Shown: positions 55,755-64,000 of the stretch, in pieces
How the letters are laid out: every line of letters starts with the position of its first letter
Numbering within the stretch: the stretch's first letter is position 1
From: Balaenoptera acutorostrata
Lineage: Eukaryota > Chordata > Mammalia > Artiodactyla > Balaenopteridae
Length of the DNA: 64,000 nucleotides
NCBI RefSeq assembly: GCF_949987535.1
Contig: NC_080067.1
Span: forward strand, 31,524,039-31,588,038
Reading direction: 5' to 3'
The notes under the pieces: generated by a model
What the model was told of the DNA's origin: nothing
The model's database searches: none
What the model saw: the letters and a program-made list of their open reading frames with translations, nothing else
Position numbers and translations under genes: made by a program

Positions 55755-55985
55755 ATAAGCCATCTTGCAAGCCTGGAAACCTCAGTGGCTTAACATGTAA
55801 AACTTATTTCTTTCTCACACATATCTGTTGTGGGTCTGATACCCGTTAACGGAAACTCCCTTCCAAATAGTGACTCAGGATCCAGACATCTCAGTATATA
55901 TGCTTCAAGGGTCGCTATAATGGGCTCTTAAATGTTTGGCCTTGGGAGTGATCCACATCATTTCTGGTCATAGGCCAGTGGCCAA
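55755..55985 (+). mobile_element. Old interspersed repeat, family left open
   Basis: 'cagtggcttaacatgtaaaacttatttctttctcacacatatctgttgtgggtc' then 'ggtcataggccagtggcc' recall a common mammalian repeat. It shares the 'gtgactca.../tggcttaa' layout with the interrupted repeat at 57608-58140, but the name is uncertain. Confidence 0.4.
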
Positions 55986-57607
55986 AAAACAGTCACATGG
56001 CCCCACTTAACTATGAGTGGGTGGAAAATCTGGGAAGAACAGGGATGTTCAGGGAAAATTACATGTAACTGTTACAAATGTAAACCATCATTGAGGATTT
56101 ACATTCTGGGCTACAAGCATCTGAGCTCTCCAATTAATCATGTGACGTGGACAAGTACGCATTCTGCACATCTCGTTCTGTCCTCATTTTAGACTTTAAA
56201 AAATAAGGAAACATTGGAATAAGTATTTGCAAGAAAGTCTGTTGAAGGATGAAACTGTTTGAAAAACAGTGCACACAACATGCTTTCCCCCCAAAAATAG
56301 AATCTGAAATCTTAAGGCCAAAACAAACGTCCCAAATTAGGAGATGAAACCTTTCTAATCATTGGCAAGTTAGCTGGGGTTTATGTCCATTTTTCACATC
56401 CTCCCTTTGGACTATAATTAGATTGATTATAACTCCTCGATCTCATTGTTCTCTCCCATGTCTTTGTCACTTTACACACTTGAATTCACTGTTTGTTACC
56501 CTTTTAACCTCTCGGATCTGCCAAATCCTTTACCAATTTTAAACAGTTAAAGATATCTCCTCTGTATTTGTATAAAAATACTTTTTCCCTAGTCTGTTTT
56601 ACTCAAACTATTACTGACATGCAGTCAAGAAGTTTCTAAATTCTGTTTTTTCTTTCTGACATCATCCACATTACAGCTCTCCTAAACAATTCATTTTTTG
56701 AACAAATTCATACAGCTCCATACTTCTGAAATTATAAAGTTTTAATTCCATTATTGATCACATTTCTAGCACCATACTGAATAGATGTTAAAATGCTGTT
56801 TGGTTAACATCAACAAGCCACACCCAATGAGCAGTGTAATCTGTAACTATGGTAACAACAGTAGTTCCAGTGAAAATACACCTCAAGGACACACTCCCCT
56901 TGGCATTTAGAAATCCACCGTTTTCACATGTTTCTACCTTAGAACTATTTCTTAGTTTAAAGTGGGATGATAAAATATAGAGTTTTTAGTCAGTATATGG
57001 ATATAATGCTTTTGCATTTTACTAAAAACTGTTTTAAGACGTGTAAAACCAAATTCATTCAATTCAAAATATTTATTTAAAGTCTAGTACACATATGGCC
57101 ACCAAGCAGTTTACTCATAAACTGACCATTCCCTGTCTCGGTCCTTTCTCACAGGATATTGAGTATAACAGTGATATGGGTTTCTTTTTATAACATCTTA
57201 GTACATCACTCTATCCAACTTGGGGCCGCCTACATATCCTTTTATTCAGGAACAGATTGTACAGTCTTCCTCAAGGCTTTACCTCACACAGCACAGCCAA
57301 AGAACACATAGATTTTTTTTTTTTTTTTTTTTGGTCTGTTAAATTCAAAACTCCTATTTCTTTCGGGGATCATTTTGATTCAAATACAACAAAATCTCAG
57401 ACATAAAATCAACTCCCAATTACTCATTCACACATATGAGTGCCTACTGTATGCCAGGCTATCTCTAAAACTGAAAAGACTGAATAAGGACCAGTCCCTT
57501 CTTTCAAGAAACATGGCTTTATTGAGGAAAATGAAAGGTAAATAAACAATCCAGCACGTTAAGTGCTCAGGAAAGCAGGGCCTATTAGAGAGGAAGTACG
57601 GGCAGTT

Positions 57608-58140
57608 ATCCCTGTTTTGGTATCTATTGCTGCATAATAAACTATGCAGAGGGCTTCCCTGGTGGCGCAGTGGTTGAGAGTCTGCCTGCCAATGCAGGGG
57701 ACACGGGTTCGAGCCCTGGTCTGGGAAGATCCCACATGCCGCGGAGCAACTAGGCCCGTGAGCCACAATTACTGAGCCTGCGCGTCTGGAGCCTGTGCTC
57801 CACAACAAGAGAGGCCATGATAGTGAAAGGCCCGCGCACCGCAATGAAGAGTGGCCCCCGCTTGCCCCAACTAGAGAAAGCCCTCGCACAGAAACGAAGA
57901 CCCAACACAGCCATAAATAAATAAATAAATAAAATTTAAAAAAAAAAACAAAACTACGTAGAGCTTAGTGACTCAGAACAATGTAATCTTCCTCTCTCAC
58001 GGCTCTGTGGGTTGACTGGGCTCAGCTGGGTGGTTCTCGCTTGGGGACTCACATGTGGTTGCAGGCGGAAGTCAACCATGGGGACAATAGTCATCTGAAG
58101 GTTCGACAGAGCTTGATGTCCAAATAATTCACTCACACGG
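57608..58140 (+). mobile_element. Old interspersed repeat interrupted by a SINE
   Basis: 'ttttggtatctattgctgcataataaactatg' (left) continues after the SINE with 'gagcttagtgactcagaacaatgtaatctt' and 'ggctctgtgggttgactgggctcagctgggtggttctcgcttggggactcac', a pattern I recognise as a widespread old repeat whose name I cannot fix. The CHR SINE at 57652-57950 lies within it. Confidence 0.5.
57652..57950 (+). mobile_element. CHR-type SINE, deleted form
   Basis: Full CHR body with A box (GGTGGCGCAGTGG), B box (GGTTCGAGCCC) and an (AAAT)n/A-rich tail. The TSD AAACTATGCAGAG (57639-57651) against AAACTACGTAGAG (57951-57963) has two mismatches. Lacks the middle segment of the long form. Confidence 0.93.
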
Positions 58141-58780
58141 TGCCAGATGATGTAGGAACTGAGCTTCCACTGTTGGCTGGAGTGCTTTTATGTGGCATGG
58201 GCTTTTCACAGAATGCTTTTATGTGGCATGGGCTTTTCCAGGGCTTTTCACTCCTGGATTCCAGGAGTACCTAGGAGAGAATGTTCTAAGAGCTCAAAGC
58301 CACTGGGTCTCTCCTGACTCAACCTGGAAGTTATGCAGAGTAACTTCTACTGCACTCCACAGGTTACAGAAGGCCCACCCAGGTTCAAGGTGAGAGCGAA
58401 GTGTGCAGAGGTACGAATCCTGGGAGGCATGGGTCATTGAGGACCATCTTTGGAGACTTGCTGTCACAGACACCAAACCATTTAGGTTTTGATCATACGT
58501 ATATTTTTAAATTTCCTCTCCTTTTGGCTCACAGAAGATCAAAAGGAAAGCCACCTTAGGACAATATGAAAATCAACGAAATTGCTCTAGACTTAGATGA
58601 GCAGCACCTGAATTCAGTCAAGCAGCCAGGGTGCAAGGCAACTCAGAGGAGGGAAAGATGATCACGAAGGATGTGGGGCAACATCTGAATATGTGAGAGC
58701 TAGAGTAATTTAGAACTACTCTAGTACACCTCCCTTCAATAATGTCAGCAGGAACAAATTTTCTTAATCCTCAAAAAACC
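57964..58780. other. No gene seen; one tandem duplication
   Basis: After the end of the old repeat (about 58140) there is a 31-bp-period duplication (58183-58238) and otherwise unique-looking sequence. The open frame at 58190-58393 spans the duplication and has no recognised domain. Confidence 0.45.
58183..58238 (+). repeat. 25-bp direct repeat, period 31
   Basis: The unit TGCTTTTATGTGGCATGGGC plus TTTTC occurs at 58183-58207 and 58214-58238 without mismatch, followed by a third short GGCTTTTC at 58252. Confidence 0.9.
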
Positions 58781-58790
58781 AAAACAGAGA

Positions 58791-59090
58791 GCTTCCCTAG
58801 TGGCGCAGTGGTTGAGAGTCTGCCTGCCAATGCAGGGGACACGGGTTCGAGCCCTGGTCTGGGAAGATCCCACATGCCGCGGAGCAACTGGGCCCGTGAG
58901 CCACAGCTACTGAGCCTGCGCGTCTGGAGCCTGTGCTCCGCAACAAGAGAGGCCGCGATGGTGAGAGGCCCGCGCACCGCGATGAAGAGTGGCCCCCGCT
59001 CGCCGCAACTAGAGAAAGCCCTCGCACAGAAACGAAGACCCAACACAGCCATAAATAAATAAATTAAAACAAAACAAAACAAAACAAAAC
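58791..59090 (+). mobile_element. CHR-type SINE, deleted form, AAAAC tail
   Basis: Begins GCTTCCCTAGTGGCGCAGTGG and keeps most CpG sites, so it is probably one of the younger SINEs here. The tail changes from (AAAT)n to (AAAAC)n. TSD AAAACAGAGA at 58781-58790 and 59091-59100; the AAAAC repeats may have grown partly from the TSD itself (AAAACCAAAACAGAGA on the left). Confidence 0.93.
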
Positions 59091-59096
59091 AAAACA
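59067..59096 (+). repeat. (AAAAC)n repeat
   Basis: About six AAAAC units in the SINE tail. Confidence 0.9.
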
Positions 59097-59100
59097 GAGA

Positions 59101-61559
59101 CCCTGTCTTCATTGCTGCAGTTTACTAGCCCTGTGCTGATTATGAGAAAAAAAAAAATGTGATTTACCTTTCCCTGCCACAAAGGAATTTTTAAAAATAC
59201 ATTTGTTCTTTATAATCAAACCCTTTGGAAGTTTTCTAAAGTCATGTAAGTTATTTTGTTTACTCAAAACCAATTACTGCATCAGCTGTAATTGAGTCTG
59301 ACCATTTCTAAACTGATTTTATCATTGGCCCATATTACCTAGTGAAAACAGATTAGCAGTTTCCAAGGTACATAAAGTATAGAAAACAAATAACTTCATC
59401 AGTACTAACTAGGAATATGCTAGCTACCCCTGATTTCAGAATAAGGTATCCCAATTGCTCCTTTTAAAACACTGTGTTGTATCTAAAAAAATAAAAAAAG
59501 GAATTCCTGAAAAAAAATCACCCAAATTTATATCATTTTTATTTATGTTAGCCTTTAAGAAAAATTTTGAAAGCATGAACCTGAAAAAAAATTTAAGGCT
59601 CTTGCTTTCTGTTTAAAATTTAGACTCTATTAGTTATCTACAGTGGCCACAAGGTGGGGCTCTGATGTCACACTTTGGCAAGATTTGTAAAATGTATATT
59701 TATGTAATCATAAATGAAAATAATAAAACAAAATTTAATAGAATAATCTCATTTTTAAAATATGCACATTTTCAATTAATCAATTATCTAATCATTTATG
59801 ATCAGCAGAAGAAAGTCATGCTTTAATTTGTCCATTTCTCACCTGGAAGTTAAGCTCTGTCAAATTTTAAAAGTCTCCTGAGTAGGTGCAGGATTTTATC
59901 TCATTATGTGCTTTCCTTAAGGATTTTTTCTGCCATTTCAGATTACATTCCTAAAGGAAAAGTAACTGAACTTAAATCAGTGTTAAGAAAAATGTCTTTT
60001 AAAATTATTTTATTATTAAGCACAGAGAAGTTCATTACTTATTACAAATCAACATGAAAAATTTTTTTCTCCTTCTACATCCTTGAATTCTCTTTTTGCA
60101 ATCTAATAGTTACTTTGGGATGAGGATAATTTGAAAGGAACAATATTTTTCTTAAATTGTTGATAGCATGCATGATGTTTTCCATTTCTTTTGTTAAAAC
60201 CATTCTTTAAGTCGATTACTTTATTTTATATTGTTAAATAGGCAGAAATTCTTTTCTAATTTTCAAAAGAGTTTAATCAGATTTTTTTAAGTCAGCCATT
60301 TTTCAGTAAAGATAGAATAGCATGCTAAAATAATCATTGTTACTTGATTTATCAAAAAAAAATTACAGTACCTCAAGAATCAGCAAAGAACCTACTCTTC
60401 CAAATTAATATTTTCTAATTTACTTCAATATATTAAGAATAAAACAAAATTATAATTTAAAGTTTATCTTTAAAATTAAAAAAATACTGTCTGGAAGATT
60501 TGAAATTTATGAAGTCCACACATCCCTTGCATATATATCCATCTTTCCAGTTTTCTAATTCTTTTTATTAGAATACTTTAGCAATATAGTACTCTGCATT
60601 TTTAAAGCATGTCTGTGTGTACAGTTTTCTTCTCTTTTCATTACTTATTTCTTAGTGTATTTCTCTTCAAATTTAATCCAAACTTCATTGCTTTCATTGA
60701 AGAGCTTTATACATGTCCCCCCTGTTTCTCCCCAATGGCTTTTTCTTAATAAAGAGTTACACTAAAAGAAGTCTGTAGCTTGCTATTCTGAAAGACACAG
60801 ATAAACAGTGCAGTTTGACAAAAGCTGCTTTCATCAAGTTTAAAGACTTTAATTTTCTGAAATAGTCAACATCTAGTCAAAGTGAGGTATTTACTGAGAC
60901 TGACCCTCAACTGTGACAGAAAATTTTGTTTGGCTTTCCTGCAACTTGAAGAGATCTGTTGTATAGACCACTCCATATTCCAAATGAATGACATGCCCCA
61001 AAAATGTCATACAAGATAGGCTTTAGGGCTTAGCAAGCAGGGAAATTAAGAAGTGCACATGACAGACAGGAAAATAGGAGTGAAGGAAAATATAAAGAGA
61101 TTCTGTCATTAGGATGGGCCACTCAAATTATATGTTAACTGTTTTCCATATGTTTATTCTGTAGAAGGGTACTTGATTTCGTAGGTAAGTTTCCAATACA
61201 GGTAAATTACTAGTGTTTTTCAAAAATAAAGCAGAGTGAAAAAAATTAATATACTGGACTACTACTAAAGTATCCATATTAAGGGAAGATATTCACATTG
61301 ATTCCTATGCACATTAAGAATGAGAAAAAATGCCACCATTAGCATTTAAAGCCCTTTGGTAATATATGTATACACACATTCACACACACACACTCACATA
61401 CATGTACCCGCAGACACCAATAGTTACTATTGACATCAATACACTTCAATTTATTGTAATTAAATTACATTCTCTTTTCTTTCTACTGTTTTTTTCTTTA
61501 AATTAAACAATTAATACACAGATGTATTTCCATAGTAAAAGATTTTGGTCTCTCAAAAA
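59101..61559. other. No gene seen; AT-rich
   Basis: Very AT-rich, no open frame of note, no recognised repeat, except a short CA-rich patch (about 61370-61400). Confidence 0.5.
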
Positions 61560-61750
61560 CTTAAAAATGACGATGATATGATCTAGCAATTCCACTTCTG
61601 AGAATATATCTGAAGGAAACTAAATCATTATCCCCAAAAGCTGTTCACATTCCCATGTTCACTGGACCATTATTTACAACAGCCAAGATGTGGAAACAAC
61701 CTAAGTGTCTATCAACAGATGAATGGGTAAAGAAAAAATAATATATATAA

Positions 61751-61789
<39 letters not shown>

Positions 61790-61985
61790 CACACACACTG
61801 GAATATTATTCAACCATGAGGTAGAAGGAAATATTGCCATTTGTGACAACATGGATGAGGCTTAAGGGCATTGTGCTAAGTGAAATAGGACAGAGAAAGA
61901 CAAATACTGTATGATCTCACATATATCTGGAATTTTAAAAAACTGAACTCACAGAAACAGAAAACAGATTAGTGATTGCCAGAGC
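61560..61985 (+). mobile_element. Ancient L1 3' end with a CA repeat
   Basis: The ORF2 C-terminal and 3'UTR landmarks of L1 appear in order: 'gatctagcaattccacttctgagaatatatc', 'ttatttacaacagccaagatgtggaaacaacctaagtgtc', 'gatgaatgggtaaag', '(CA)n', 'tggaatattattcaacca', 'gaaataggacagagaaagacaaatactgtatgatctcac'. No frame intact. Confidence 0.85.
61753..61798 (+). repeat. (AC)n microsatellite
   Basis: About 17 AC units, one TGC interruption, then four more, inside the ancient L1. Confidence 0.95.
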
Positions 61986-62344
61986 TGAACTGTTTCAAGC
62001 TATAGCTTTCCCTATCCATCTAATCCTGCCAGATTTCCAGCTTTCAAATTTTTGACCTACTTAGGGCATTTGTCGCACTTTCACTCATTAATTATGAATT
62101 GTTCTCTTTTTTGTTTGTTTGATGAAACCTCCCCCGGAGCTTCAATCAACACCGATGTCCTCCCTCCTCCTTCCTGTTCATTTATAGCAACCATTGCTTG
62201 CAAAATGCACACATTTCCATTGTTCATGTTTTATATAGTATTTCCTTATCTGATAGTCTTTGTTTATTAATTTAACTCTGTCTCCTACACAGATATAATC
62301 CTATTAGAGGCAGGGATCATTCTTACAATTCAGTTTTGTTTTCA

Positions 62345-62605
62345 AAAGACTGGGAGTTAGTGGAAAAAGACAGACCTTTGGGAGCCAGACAGATCTGTGT
62401 TTACAGACAACCTCTGCTTCTGCAATTTGCCCATTGTGTGCCCTTAGGAAAGTCATTTTATCTTCTTGAGATTTCGTTTTCTTCCATAAAATGAGGATAA
62501 TAAAACTTGCACTGTGAGATTGTTGTGACAATTATAGATAAACTACATAAAGTAGCTGGCCTACAGTAGGGACTCAATAAATGGCCCCAATTATTATAAT
62601 ATGGT
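62345..62605 (+). mobile_element. MIR SINE, nearly complete
   Basis: Runs from the tRNA-like head ('agtggaaaaagacagacctttgggagccagacagatctg') through 'gtgtgcccttaggaaagtcat', 'aaaatgaggataataa', 'attgttgtgacaatta' to the 3' core 'gcctacagtagggactcaataaatgg'. Confidence 0.88.
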
Positions 62606-63174
62606 GCCCACCCCATGTTATGATCAGCACTTAGTAATACTTGATGAGTAATAAAATAATGATGATAGTTGATAGGATAACAGTAGGACTAGATTTAATC
62701 TTCAGGATCAATTGTTCTATTTAAAAGTACATTTCATATCATTTCATGAAGTCTGGAAAAAGAGGAAAGGTAGAAAATGTGCTCAGCTGATTGCCTTGAT
62801 CCAATTTCTGGCAACACAGCATGAGATTAAAATAGCTACTATAAGTCACCACCTACTACTGGAAAGAACTAGTATCTGGTTATGTCTTTCCTCTGAAGTG
62901 TACCACAAGGGACATTAAGCTGGCTTGCACTGGTAGAACTGTTTTTTATAACCAAAGTCTGTTCTGAATGGTTGGTATCCATGACATACCAGTACATATT
63001 TAGAATAGCAGCCCTGAAGTATAGTAATATAATTCACAAATAATTACTAAAATATCTCTTCAGTCAAGTTGATGGATAGTAGGAGTTTACTTTGGATACT
63101 AAGTGCCAATAAAGAACAAAAAGGTGATAGAACCCAACTCCTTATTTCCTAAATCCATCTCCCAGTAATATAAC

Positions 63175-63310
63175 ATCTTATTCATCACCATACCTTCAGT
63201 GCTTGGACCAGTGCCTGGCCCACAGTAAGGACTTGAAAAACACCATTGAATAAATAAATATATATCAAATAAATATTTTTGTCTCTGTTTTCTCACTTGT
63301 AAAATAAGTT
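63175..63310 (+). mobile_element. MIR/L2-type fragment
   Basis: 'gtgcttggaccagtgcctggcccacagtaaggacttgaaaaacaccattgaataaataaa' matches the conserved 3' end shared by old LINE/SINE families, followed by 'gttttctcacttgtaaaataagttagatc'. Confidence 0.6.
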
Positions 63311-64000
63311 AGATCAAATCCCTAGTCAGTCTGAAATTGAAGATATTACAAATTCAATTTGGAATTCAATAACTAGAATGTTTATTAAGTTCTGATATCA
63401 GTAAATGTACCAAGCAAAATTTAAAAATCACAGCCTATTGCATCCAGATATTCTTTCAGTATACTCCACCGTACATTCTCTTCTAAAGATAAATCACCAA
63501 TAATAGAGAGAACAACAGAAACTTATTTTAAATTATTTTATTTTTCATAATTTTCTAACACATGGTGTTAGAAAAATGAAATTTGGCACCATGACTTAAA
63601 ACTTTTTTCAAGTTTAACCTTTAAATTAAAAACAGTAGCTACAATAAGAATATTTAAACCTCACTCAGAGTAATGGTAAAAAAATCAAGTCACAAATTTT
63701 TTTGTGTTGGGGAATTTTTTAAAGTGGGATAAAAGGAAGGTAATAAAAAGAGTAAGAAGGATAAAACGGAGACTATGCTGGGAAGACAAAAAAGTGAATC
63801 ACCCTCCGGAAGAAAAGAATTAGGAGGAAGACAAAGGGCAAAAGGGAAGAACAAAGGCTCACCAACTTTATTTTCCTGATATAAAATTCAAGTACTTAAA
63901 AACGTAAAAAGAGTTTTTTAAAAAAAAATCATAAAGTGTTACTACTAATCTCAATGAAATTTTCTTTTTCCTCATTATTTTCTAGAATTAAAAAGAAAAA

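Larger units (their letters stand above)
53519..57638. other. No gene seen; old repeats
   Basis: Contains a MER5-type element (54185-54356), a short MIR/L2-like 3' core (55425-55490) and an old repeat (55755-55985). A T-run of 22 lies at about 57311-57332. No coding sequence supported. Confidence 0.45.
61986..64000. other. No gene seen; one MIR and one MIR/L2-like fragment
   Basis: Apart from the MIR at 62345-62605 and the fragment at 63175-63310, no feature supported. Open frames at 62052-62270 and 62712-62918 show no domain. Confidence 0.45.

Noticed and set aside
1..64000. Endogenous retrovirus, CRISPR array, operon or bacterial-type system
   Set aside because: No paired LTRs, gag/pol/env-like blocks other than L1 RT, spacer arrays, or prokaryotic gene organisation were found; the sequence is typical mammalian intergenic DNA.

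Overview
The window looks like a piece of mammalian, most likely cetacean, nuclear genome. I find no host protein-coding gene, rRNA, tRNA gene, CRISPR array or other prokaryotic feature. The species inference rests on several tRNA-Glu-derived CHR-type SINEs with tRNA-like promoter boxes and A-rich tails, most of which lack about 37 nt of the longer CHR form, on artiodactyl-type L1 LINEs, and on the absence of any recognisable BovB or Bov-A repeat, which argues against a ruminant.

Layout. 1-700: old L1 remnant. 1733-6982: 5'-truncated decayed sense L1, apparently carrying a 3'-transduced segment. 7261-7383: short SINE. 10605-10940: CHR SINE. 11709-13229: 5'-truncated L1. 14446-25266: an older sense L1 with a 19-bp perfect target-site duplication (TSD), split at 15736/21485 by a younger antisense L1 whose ORF1 (297 aa) and ORF2 (1272 aa) are both open. 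29763-30072: long-form CHR SINE. 30830-30970: very short L1 3' end. 31824-38877: full-length sense L1 with a 1.9-kb CpG-rich 5'UTR, inserted into a MIR with a 16-bp TSD; its ORF2 is open except for one stop codon. 41200-42325: ancient antisense L1. 48940-51590: ancient, internally deleted L1. 51751-51966: Tc1/mariner-type MITE. 53202-53504, 57652-57950 and 58791-59090: CHR SINEs. 61560-61985: ancient L1 3' end with a CA repeat. MIR, MER5-type and other old repeats lie between. The remaining stretches are AT-rich sequence with no feature I can support.

How the parts relate. The window is best read as a record of successive L1 activity and of SINEs mobilised by L1. The inner antisense L1 is the most notable element. 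Both its proteins look complete, yet its 5'UTR differs from that of the full-length copy at 31824. The two match up to the exact point where the full-length copy shows a polypyrimidine tract plus AG, and beyond that the inner copy carries 87 nt of unrelated CpG-rich leader. This suggests it was copied from a spliced, possibly chimeric, transcript. The full-length copy also has an antisense ORF of 211 codons in its 5'UTR, placed like the ORF0 described in primate L1. All identity and age statements come from reading by eye; no alignment or database search was run.
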